From positions 1 to 6,633 of the forward strand of contig JADCBH010000272.1 in NCBI GenBank assembly GCA_020253595.1: a stretch of 6,633 bases of DNA, written 5' to 3'. Positions 1 to 5,250 of this stretch are shown piece after piece. The notes beneath the pieces were generated by a model. The model did not search any database, was not told the origin of the DNA, and saw only the letters and a program-made list of their open reading frames with translations. The position numbers and the translations under genes are program-made. The stretch's first letter is position 1. Every line of letters starts with the position of its first letter. Origin of the DNA: Brevundimonas sp. (GTDB lineage Bacteria; Pseudomonadota; Alphaproteobacteria; Caulobacterales; Caulobacteraceae).

Positions 1-1614
1 GACATCACCCTCATCATCGGCTGGACGGAGGTGAGGGTGGCCGGACGCCGGACCCGCGCTGTCACCGTCAACGGCCGCTTTCCGGGACCGATGATCCGCC
101 TGCGCGAAGGCCAGGACGTCCGCCTGCGCCTGGTCAACACCCTCGGCGAGGACACCTCGATCCACTGGCACGGGGTTCTGCTGCCGTTCCACATGGACGG
201 GGTGCCCGGCGTCAGCTTCCCCGGCATCGGGCCGGGTGAGACCTTCGACTACGAGTTCCCCGTCATCCAGTCGGGCACCTTCTGGTATCACAGCCACTCC
301 AACCTCCAGGAGGCGATGGGCCACTATGGTCCGCTGATCATCGATCCGGCGGGGGCCGATCCGGTCGCCTACGACCGCGAGCACGTGATCGTCCTGTCGG
401 ACTGGAGCTTCCTGCACCCCCACGAGATCCTCGACCGGCTGAAGAAGAGCCCCGGTTATTTCAACCGCTCGCGCACGACTCTCTCGGGCCTGATCTCCGG
501 TGAGGACGGCATGTCGCTGGCCGACCGCCAGATGTGGGGTCAGATGCGGATGGACCCCCGCGACATCGCCGACGTCAACGGCACGACCTACACCTATCTG
601 GTCAATGGCCATGGGCCCGCCGAGAACTGGACCGGCCTGTTCCGGCCGGGCGAGCGGGTTCGGCTGCGGGTCATCAACGCCTCGGCGATGTCGATCTTCA
701 ACGTGCGCATTCCGGGCCTGCCGATGACGGTGGTCAATGCCGATGGCGAGAACGTACGGCCGGTCGAGACCGACGAGTTCCAGATTTCCGTGGCCGAGAC
801 CTATGACGTGGTCGTCCGACCGACGGAGGACCGCGCCTACACCCTGGTCGCTGAGTCGGTGGATCGGTCCGGCATGGCGCGGGCGACGCTGGCCCCGCGT
901 CTGGGCATGACGGCCGAGGTTCCGCCGCTGCGCGCGGTGCCGACCCTGACGATGCGCGACATGGGCATGGGCGGGATGGCGGGCACGGACCACTCGGCCA
1001 TGGGACACGGCGGCATGGATCACTCCGCCATGGGGCACGGCGGCATGGACCATGACATGCGCAACCCGGACAACGCCCCCGCCGGCATGGCGGTCGGCGT
1101 CGGGGTGGACATGATTTCATCGGACCCGGCCAATCGGCTGGGCGAGCGTCCCATGGGGCTGGAGGACGTCCCGCACCGGGTGCTGGTCTACACCGACCTG
1201 GTGTCGCTGGCTCGCAACAAGGATCAGAGGCCGCCCTCGCGGGCACTGGAAATCCACCTGACCGGAAACATGGAACGGTTCATGTGGGGCTTCGACGGGC
1301 GCAAATTCTCCGAGATCGTCGAGCCGATCCGCTTCGAGCGGAACGAACGGGTGCGGGTGACCCTGGTCAACGACACCATGATGGCCCACCCGATCCACCT
1401 GCACGGCCACTTCTTCGAACTGGTGACGGGCGGGCCGCCCGGGCATCAGCCGCTGAAGCACACGGTCAATGTGGCGCCGGGGTCCAAGGTGACCTTCGAC
1501 CTGACGGCGGACGCGCCCGGCGACTGGGCCTTCCATTGTCACATGCTGATGCACATGCACGCGGGGATGTTCAACGTGGTCACCGTCCGCCCGCTGGATG
1601 GAGCGGCGGCATGA
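1..1614 (+). CDS. copA: Copper resistance multicopper oxidase CopA, 5' truncated by the window edge
   Basis: This is a periplasmic multicopper oxidase of the PcoA/CopA family, which binds copper and probably oxidises Cu(I) to Cu(II). The frame is open from base 1, and residues before the first in-frame GTG (base 31) already fit the family, so the true start and signal peptide lie upstream. 537 residues are present. Copper ligands are clear: HWHG at window residues 55-58, WYHSHS at 95-100, HPIHLHGH at 463-470, and HCHMLMHMHAGM at 512-523, giving the type 1 ligands H463, C513, H518 and M523 plus the trinuclear-site histidines. A Met/His-rich insert at about residues 318-363 includes two tandem copies of DHSAMGHGGM. 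Its stop overlaps the copB start (ATGA), so the two are probably translationally coupled. The identification is secure; the exact redox activity is inferred from the family. Confidence 0.96.
   Translation, partial: DITLIIGWTEVRVAGRRTRAVTVNGRFPGPMIRLREGQDVRLRLVNTLGEDTSIHWHGVLLPFHMDGVPGVSFPGIGPGETFDYEFPVIQSGTFWYHSHSNLQEAMGHYGPLIIDPAGADPVAYDREHVIVLSDWSFLHPHEILDRLKKSPGYFNRSRTTLSGLISGEDGMSLADRQMWGQMRMDPRDIADVNGTTYTYLVNGHGPAENWTGLFRPGERVRLRVINASAMSIFNVRIPGLPMTVVNADGENVRPVETDEFQISVAETYDVVVRPTEDRAYTLVAESVDRSGMARATLAPRLGMTAEVPPLRAVPTLTMRDMGMGGMAGTDHSAMGHGGMDHSAMGHGGMDHDMRNPDNAPAGMAVGVGVDMISSDPANRLGERPMGLEDVPHRVLVYTDLVSLARNKDQRPPSRALEIHLTGNMERFMWGFDGRKFSEIVEPIRFERNERVRVTLVNDTMMAHPIHLHGHFFELVTGGPPGHQPLKHTVNVAPGSKVTFDLTADAPGDWAFHCHMLMHMHAGMFNVVTVRPLDGAAA
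988..1047 (+). repeat. Tandem 30-bp repeat coding for Met/His-rich copper-binding units in CopA
   Basis: Two adjacent 30-bp units (988-1017 and 1018-1047) each encode DHSAMGHGGM, followed by a degenerate third start (DHDM). They differ at a few third positions, so they are not a fresh duplication. Met-rich and His-rich inserts of this sort are known in CopA/PcoA proteins as extra copper-binding sites. Confidence 0.85.
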
Positions 1615-2687
1615 TCCGCTTGATGACCGCGCTCGCCCCCCTGCTGCTGGTGGCCGGGACGGCGGCCGCCCAGGATCACAGCCAGCATGGAGCCCCCGCC
1701 CGGCCACCGGCCCAGGCCCCGGCGGCTGACCCGCACGCAGGCCACGCCATGCGTCCGCCGGTTCAGACCACAGACCCCCACGCCGGACACCCAATGCCTG
1801 CGTCGGCAACGGCTTCTGATCCTCACGCTGGCCATGCCATGCCCGCCCAGTCCAACCCCCATGCGGGCCACGACATGGGCGGCCCGTCTGCCGGGGGCCC
1901 GCCCGACGTGCCGACCAGCGCGGATGACGAAAACCGTCCCCGCCAGCCACCCCTTCCGCCCGCCGCCCTATCGGGCCCGGCCCATGCCGCCGATGCCATC
2001 TGGGGCGCAGACCGCATGACCGGCGCCCGCGACACCCTGCGCCGCGAGAACGGCGACGTGCGCGCCACCGCCCTCATCGTCGACCGCCTGGAGGTCGGCT
2101 TCGGCGACGGCGAGGAGGGCTGGACCTGGGACGTCGCGGGCTGGACCGGGGGCGACATCCACCGCTTCTGGTGGAAGTCCGAGGGCGAAGGCGACTTCGA
2201 CGGCGAGGCAGAAGGCGAGGTCCAGGCGCTCTACAGCCGCGCGATCTCGCCCTTCTGGGACATACAGGCCGGCGTCCGTCAGGATTTCCGCGAGGACGGC
2301 GAGGACCCGACCCATTTGGTGCTCGGGCTCCAGGGTCTGGCCCCCTACTGGTGGGAGGTCGACGCCGCCGCCTTCCTGTCGACCGAGGGCGACCTGACGG
2401 CGCGGGTCGAGGCCGAATACGACCAGCGCATCACCCAGCGCCTGATCCTGCAACCGCGCGTCGAGGTCGAGGCCTCGGCTGCTGACATACCCGAACTGGG
2501 CCTGGGTTCGGGCCTGACACACATCGAGGCTGGCCTTCGCCTGCGCTATGAAATCGCCAAGGAGTTCGCGCCTTATGTCGGCGTGGAGTGGAGCCGGGAG
2601 CTCGGCGACACCGCCGACTTCACCCGCACGGCAGGCGGCGAGCCCGAATACACCCGTTTCGTCATTGGCCTGAAGGCCTGGTTCTAG
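1611..2687 (+). CDS. copB: Copper resistance outer-membrane protein CopB
   Basis: This is a CopB/PcoB-family outer-membrane protein of 358 aa that acts with CopA in copper sequestration or export. I chose the ATG at 1611, inside the copA stop, because it follows a GGAG at 1600-1603 and opens a clear signal peptide (residues 1-20, MIRLMTALAP then a hydrophobic stretch ending TAAA/Q). The same frame is open upstream, but that part overlaps copA. Residues 40-89 carry four [D/N]PHAGHxM repeats. From about residue 125 the conserved CopB domain follows (IWGADRM, GWTWDVAGWTGG, RFWWKSEGE, YSRAISPFWDIQAGVRQD), predicted to form a beta-barrel. The chain ends in phenylalanine (GLKAWF), as outer-membrane barrels usually do. 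copC begins 11 nt downstream. Confidence 0.95.
   Translation: MIRLMTALAPLLLVAGTAAAQDHSQHGAPARPPAQAPAADPHAGHAMRPPVQTTDPHAGHPMPASATASDPHAGHAMPAQSNPHAGHDMGGPSAGGPPDVPTSADDENRPRQPPLPPAALSGPAHAADAIWGADRMTGARDTLRRENGDVRATALIVDRLEVGFGDGEEGWTWDVAGWTGGDIHRFWWKSEGEGDFDGEAEGEVQALYSRAISPFWDIQAGVRQDFREDGEDPTHLVLGLQGLAPYWWEVDAAAFLSTEGDLTARVEAEYDQRITQRLILQPRVEVEASAADIPELGLGSGLTHIEAGLRLRYEIAKEFAPYVGVEWSRELGDTADFTRTAGGEPEYTRFVIGLKAWF
1728..1877 (+). repeat. Four PHAGH metal-binding repeats in CopB
   Basis: Units encoding DPHAGHAM (1728-1751), DPHAGHPM (1773-1796), DPHAGHAM (1818-1841) and NPHAGHDM (1854-1877) are spaced 15, 15 and 12 residues apart, with unrelated Pro/Ala/Thr-rich linkers. The protein motif is conserved while codons vary (cacgca, cacgcc, cacgct, catgcg). 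This indicates selection on the His/Met residues rather than recent duplication. A role as a copper-binding tail is inferred from the family. Confidence 0.9.
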
Positions 2688-2698
2688 GAGAGTTGTCC

Positions 2699-3124
2699 AT
2701 GCGCAAGATCATCCCCGCCGTCGCCATGACCCTGGCCCTGGTGCTTCCCACCTTGGCCCAAGCCGCATCCGCCTGCTGCTGCTGCGGAAATGAGGGCCAG
2801 GACGCCCATGCGGGTCACAGCCAGACGGCGTCCATCGATCACGCCGCCCATGGCGTCGTGACCAGCCCGACGGATGGCGCGATGACCAACGGCTCTCCGG
2901 ACTGGTTCACCGCGACCTTCCCGCACGCGATGACGCTGAAGACCGTCACCGTGACCGCCGAGGGTCAGGCCGCCATTGAAGTCCCCGTCGCGGCCGCAGC
3001 GGCTACGACGCGAGTCTCGGCCGACCTGCCGACCCTTTCACCCGGCAACTACGTCTTGAACTGGACCGCTGAAGGCGCAGACGGTCATGAGATGACGGGC
3101 ACTGCCCGGTTCATGGTCCATTGA
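2699..3124 (+). CDS. copC: CopC-family periplasmic copper-binding protein with a Cys-rich N-terminus
   Basis: This 141-aa protein starts at ATG 2699, 8 nt after AGGAG (2686-2690), which overlaps the copB stop. Residues 1 to about 22 form an export signal (MRKIIPAVAM, hydrophobic core, LAQA). The CopC/YobA Ig-like domain covers about residues 52-141: VTSPTDGAM near its start, a hydrophobic strand pair, and the family-typical ending LSPGNYVLNWTAEGADGHEM with the DGH that usually contributes a Cu(II) ligand. The N-terminus is odd. Instead of the mature His-Ala-His start of classical CopC there is CCCC at residues 26-29, then HAGH and further histidines. ASAC could be a poor lipobox, so a lipoprotein is possible but weakly supported. 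Its role as a periplasmic copper carrier is inferred from the family and from its operon with copA and copB. Its stop overlaps the next start. Confidence 0.88.
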   Translation: MRKIIPAVAMTLALVLPTLAQAASACCCCGNEGQDAHAGHSQTASIDHAAHGVVTSPTDGAMTNGSPDWFTATFPHAMTLKTVTVTAEGQAAIEVPVAAAAATTRVSADLPTLSPGNYVLNWTAEGADGHEMTGTARFMVH

Positions 3125-3579
3125 TGACGCTGCGCATGAACCGTCGCCTGATGCTGGGCGGCGCTGTCGCTCTCGCCTCGACCGGCACGGCGGTTGGGCA
3201 GGATCGGCGCATGACCGCCTACAAGACCCCGTGGTGCGGATGCTGCGACGGCTGGGTGGCGCATATGCGTGGGGCCGGCTGGACCGTCGCGGTGATTGAG
3301 CGCGAGGACCTGGCTCCGATCCGCGCCCGCTATGGCGTGCCGGACCACTATGCCGGGTGCCACACCGCCGTGGTCGGCACCTATGCGATCGAGGGTCATG
3401 TCCCCGCCGCTGATGTGGAGCGCCTGCTGCGCGAGCGGCCGACGGCGGTCGCGCTCGCCGTGCCCGGCATGCCCCCCGGATCGCCGGGCATGGAGGCGGC
3501 GGGTCGCCAGCCCTACGTCACCCTGCTGATCAACCGGGCCGGCGAAGCGATCGTCTTCGGCCGCCACAACGGGGCCTGA
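3124..3579 (+). CDS. DUF411 family periplasmic copper protein (CopG-like)
   Basis: This 151-aa protein belongs to the DUF411 family, whose characterised members (CopG of copper-resistance clusters) have a thioredoxin-like fold holding copper with cysteines. I chose ATG 3124, which overlaps the copC stop as TGATG. A TTG at 3121 and an ATG at 3136 are also in frame. The N-terminus (NRRLMLGGAVALAS, then AVGQ) is an export signal and may be a Tat signal because of the RR pair. Family motifs are all present: YKTPWCGCC with C38, C40 and C41; YGVP; CHTAVVGTYAIEGHVP with C79 and H80; and VPGMPPGSPGME with two methionines. It is the last gene of the cop operon. No strong ribosome-binding site is visible, which fits translational coupling to copC. 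Confidence 0.93.
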   Translation: MTLRMNRRLMLGGAVALASTGTAVGQDRRMTAYKTPWCGCCDGWVAHMRGAGWTVAVIEREDLAPIRARYGVPDHYAGCHTAVVGTYAIEGHVPAADVERLLRERPTAVALAVPGMPPGSPGMEAAGRQPYVTLLINRAGEAIVFGRHNGA

Positions 3580-3588
3580 GCCTCAGGC
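3574..3588. other. 15-bp palindrome across two convergent stop codons, possible weak terminator
   Basis: GCCTGAG-C-CTCAGGC is a perfect 7-bp inverted repeat around one base. It contains the TGA stop of the DUF411 gene and the stop of the convergent MerR gene, which are only 3 nt apart. No T-run follows on either strand and the hairpin would be small, so any role as a bidirectional terminator is only a possibility. Confidence 0.3.
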
Positions 3589-3996
3589 GGCCTCGCCCTG
3601 GAAGGCGGCGATGATCGGACAGGGGCCGCTGTCCTTCGACGCGCAGGCGTTCGCCAGCCGCCTCAGCGCCGCTCTCGCGTCTTCCAGATCGGCGATCGTT
3701 CGATCCAGCGCGGCCAAGCGCTCGGCCGCCAGCACGCGGGCGCGCGCCCGATCCTCGCCCGCGTCCAGCGACAGAAGTTCCTTGATCTGCTCTAGGGTGA
3801 ACCCGGCCGTCTGAGCCGAGCGGATGAACGTCAGCCGGCGCACGTCCTCCTCGCCATAGCGGCGGATGCCGGCGCCGACGCCGTCGCGCGACCAGCGATC
3901 CGGCGTCGGCAGCAGCCCGCGCCGCTGATAGAAGCGGATCGTCTCCACGCCGACGCCACCCTCTCGGGCTAGGCCAGCGATCGTTCTCACACTCAT
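3583..3996 (-). CDS. MerR-family metal-responsive transcriptional regulator
   Basis: This is a 137-aa regulator with ATG at 3996 and a GGAG (complement of 4003-4006) 6 nt before it. The N-terminal winged helix resembles mercuric MerR closely (GVGVETIRFYQRRGLL, IRRYGEEDVRRL, FIRSAQTAGFTLEQIKELL). It is followed by a long dimerisation helix at about residues 80-117 and a metal loop with C118 and C126 (ANACASKDSGPCPII). The C-x7-C spacing and the ANAC/CPII frame look like CueR rather than MerR (C-x8-C). Counting back 35 residues from C118, the position of MerR Cys82 or CueR Ser77 is Arg83, so the third mercury-binding cysteine is missing. The wing is about five residues longer than in Tn501 MerR (RWSRDGVGAG before IRRYG). 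It almost certainly controls the divergent gene through the mer-like operator at 3999-4030. The inducing metal cannot be told from the sequence; Cu(I) or another thiophilic ion is plausible. Confidence 0.92.
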   Translation of the reverse strand: MSVRTIAGLAREGGVGVETIRFYQRRGLLPTPDRWSRDGVGAGIRRYGEEDVRRLTFIRSAQTAGFTLEQIKELLSLDAGEDRARARVLAAERLAALDRTIADLEDARAALRRLANACASKDSGPCPIIAAFQGEAA

Positions 3997-3998
3997 GC

Positions 3999-4030
3999 TT
4001 GACTCCGTATCATGCTACGGAACTTAAGGA
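3999..4030 (+). promoter_or_regulatory. MerR-type operator/promoter for the glutaredoxin-MauE gene
   Basis: A -35 box TTGACT (3999-4004) is followed by a -10 at TTAAGG (4024-4029, 19-bp spacer) or TAAGGA (4025-4030, 20 bp). This over-long spacing is the hallmark of MerR-activated promoters. The spacer holds a near-perfect dyad at 4004-4021, TCCGTATCA/TGCTACGGA, with one mismatched pair. From my knowledge of the Tn501/Tn21 mer promoter (TTGACT, CCGTAC-N4-GTACGG, TAAGGT), the match is striking. The ribosome-binding site of the divergent regulator overlaps the left half, which suggests autoregulation. Confidence 0.88.
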
Positions 4031-4064
4031 GTGCGCCTCGGATTTGAAGATCACGGAGGCCGCA

Positions 4065-4835
4065 ATGACCAAGACCGCCATCATCCACCGCATGGTGATG
4101 CCCGACCACACCTGTCCCTGGGGGCTCAAGGCCCGTCACCTGCTCAAGAGCCGAGGCTACAAGGTCGAGGATCACTGGCTGACGACACGCGAGCAGACCG
4201 ACGCCTTCAAGGTCGAGCACGGGGTGAAGACCACGCCGCAGGTGTTCATCGACGGACAGCGGATCGGCGGTCACGACGACCTGCGTCGCTACTTGGGCTT
4301 GAAGGTCCGCGACCCCAAGGCGACGACCTATACGCCGGTGCTGGTGGTGTTCCTGACGACCGCCGTCATGGCCGCTATGCTGAGCCTGACCATCTACGGC
4401 ACGCCGCTGACCCTGCGGGCCGGGGAGTGGTTCATTGCCCTGTCGATGATGGTGCTCGGGATGCTGAAACTTCAGAACGTCGAGAGTTTCTCGTCGATGT
4501 TCCTGAACTACGACCTGCTGGCGAAGCGGTGGGTGCCCTACGGCAAGGTTTACCCCTTCGCCGAGTTCGGGGCGGGTGCCCTGATGGTCGCTGGCGTCCT
4601 GACCTGGCTGTCAGCGCCGGTCGCCCTGCTTATCGGCGGTATCGGCGCTGTCTCCGTGTTCAAGGCCGTCTATGTCGACAAGCGCGAATTGAAATGCGCC
4701 TGCGTCGGCGGCGACAGCAATGTGCCGCTGGGCTTCCTGTCCCTGACCGAGAACCTGATGATGATCGCCATGGCGGTGTGGATGCTGGCGATGGAGATTG
4801 GCGGGGGCGGCACGGGCACGATGCCGATGATCTAA
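4065..4835 (+). CDS. Glutaredoxin-like/MauE-DoxX fusion membrane protein
   Basis: This 256-aa protein starts at ATG 4065, 5 nt after GGAGG (4055-4059). An in-frame TTG at 3999 is rejected because it sits in the -35 box. Residues 1-80 are a glutaredoxin-like domain: HTCPWGLKA with a single Cys17 (no second Cys, so monothiol-like), and TTPQVFIDGQRIGG with the cis-proline that lines the glutathione site. Residues 91-245 contain about five hydrophobic segments (about 91-111, 122-140, 163-182, 185-204, 222-245) and resemble MauE/DoxX-type redox-associated membrane proteins. A CAC pair (C211, C213) lies in the conserved-looking segment ELKCACVGGDSNVPLGFLSL. The N-terminus has no signal peptide, so the glutaredoxin part probably faces the cytoplasm. 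It is controlled by the upstream mer-like promoter and is followed by a hairpin. I infer a role in thiol redox or metal handling at the inner membrane; its substrate is unknown. Confidence 0.9.
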   Translation: MTKTAIIHRMVMPDHTCPWGLKARHLLKSRGYKVEDHWLTTREQTDAFKVEHGVKTTPQVFIDGQRIGGHDDLRRYLGLKVRDPKATTYTPVLVVFLTTAVMAAMLSLTIYGTPLTLRAGEWFIALSMMVLGMLKLQNVESFSSMFLNYDLLAKRWVPYGKVYPFAEFGAGALMVAGVLTWLSAPVALLIGGIGAVSVFKAVYVDKRELKCACVGGDSNVPLGFLSLTENLMMIAMAVWMLAMEIGGGGTGTMPMI

Positions 4836-4867
4836 GCGCCAAAGACGCAAGCAAAAGGCGTTGAAGA

Positions 4868-4889
4868 CCCGACGCCCTCAGGCGTCGGG
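4868..4889. terminator. Probable bidirectional terminator hairpin
   Basis: CCCGACGCC (4868-4876), loop CTCA, GGCGTCGGG (4881-4889) form a perfect 9-bp, almost all-GC stem, 32 nt after the glutaredoxin-MauE stop. CTTGTC follows on the plus strand, so the T-tract is poor. The stop codon of the convergent XRE gene lies in the loop (4878-4880). An outer 8-bp inverted repeat, CGTTGAAG (4859-4866) and CTTCAACG (4905-4912), encloses the hairpin. Confidence 0.6.
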
Positions 4890-5192
4890 CTTGTCCCGTC
4901 GACGCTTCAACGGCTGTTGCGCGGGATCTCGTAACCGAACACCGGCACCGAGAGCATCGGCCGCAAGAAAAATCACGCCGGCATCTTCCAGGGTTTTGAC
5001 GATAAGGCGAAGATTTCCTGCCGTGACCTCCGGGATCGCGTTAGTTTTCTCAGCTTTGCGTATGGTGTTCACAGCGAGGCCAGTTCGCTCAGAGAATTCC
5101 GATACGGACAGGTTCAACAAGCCACGCGCGGCCCTGATCTGTGCTCCGTTCACGTCCTTCTCGGAGCCCGATTGATCCTCGCTCTTGGCCAT
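4878..5192 (-). CDS. Small XRE-family helix-turn-helix regulator
   Basis: This 104-aa protein has a Cro/CI-type HTH at about residues 18-52 (AQIRAARGLLNLSVSEFSER, TGLAVNTIRKAE). It is followed by a short helical tail (LRLIVKTLEDAGVIFL) and a GAGVRLRD segment, a pattern common in small alphaproteobacterial XRE regulators of unknown function. I chose ATG 5192; a TTG three codons upstream (5201) is also in frame. No clear Shine-Dalgarno sequence precedes either start. The gene diverges from the HNH-like nuclease gene across 57 nt containing tandem 19-bp repeats, so it is probably the repressor of that gene and of itself. The basic C-terminal tail (KRRRDKPDA) is encoded by the terminator hairpin. 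An antitoxin-like or restriction-controller-like role is possible but unproven. Confidence 0.85.
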   Translation of the reverse strand: MAKSEDQSGSEKDVNGAQIRAARGLLNLSVSEFSERTGLAVNTIRKAEKTNAIPEVTAGNLRLIVKTLEDAGVIFLAADALGAGVRLRDPAQQPLKRRRDKPDA

Positions 5193-5230
5193 GATTGACA
5201 AATAGCACCATCGTTGATATTTAGCACCAT
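5193..5230. promoter_or_regulatory. Tandem 19-bp direct repeat overlapping the nuclease promoter, likely XRE operator
   Basis: GATTGACAAATAGCACCAT (5193-5211) and CGTTGATATTTAGCACCAT (5212-5230) lie end to end and match at 14 of 19 positions, with TTGA and TAGCACCAT identical. The first unit contains a consensus -35 TTGACA (5195-5200). Seventeen bases later the second unit contains a weak -10, TATTTA (5218-5223), which would drive the nuclease gene at 5250. The location between divergent regulator and target is what one expects of an operator. Binding by the XRE protein is inference. Confidence 0.6.
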
Positions 5231-5250
5231 TCCTAGAATGGAGTTGCTAA
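5221..5250 (+). promoter_or_regulatory. Inverted repeat over the nuclease ribosome-binding site
   Basis: CCATTC (5227-5232), CTA, GAATGG (5236-5241) form a perfect 6-bp hairpin. TTAGCA (5221-5226) and TGCTAA (5245-5250) extend it after a 3-nt bulge. The GGAG ribosome-binding site (5240-5243) and the first base of the ATG lie in the 3' arm, so folding could hide the start site if the transcript begins upstream of the left arm. Alternatively it is a protein-binding dyad. Confidence 0.4.

Noticed and set aside
31..33. GTG at 31 as the start of copA
   Set aside because: The ten codons before it are open and fit the CopA N-terminal domain, and a 527-aa start here would lack a signal peptide, so the gene runs in from upstream.
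1284..1610. Upstream extension of the copB frame
   Set aside because: It overlaps the conserved C-terminal copper sites of copA, and the signal peptide begins at 1611.
1117..1950. Long open frame on the minus strand across copA/copB
   Set aside because: It lies opposite two well-identified genes, has low-complexity Arg/Gly/Pro-rich content and no family motifs; it is a by-product of high GC.
3999..4064. TTG at 3999 as start of the glutaredoxin-MauE gene
   Set aside because: It lies in the -35 box and would put the operator inside the coding region; ATG 4065 has a good ribosome-binding site and fits the domain start.
3583..4835. Calling this a mercury-resistance (mer) operon
   Set aside because: No merT, merP or merA is present and the regulator lacks a cysteine needed for the standard Hg(II) site, despite the mer-like operator.
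4861..5175. Plus-strand open frame opposite the XRE gene
   Set aside because: It is Arg/Ser/Ala-rich with no recognisable motif, while the minus strand encodes a clear HTH protein.
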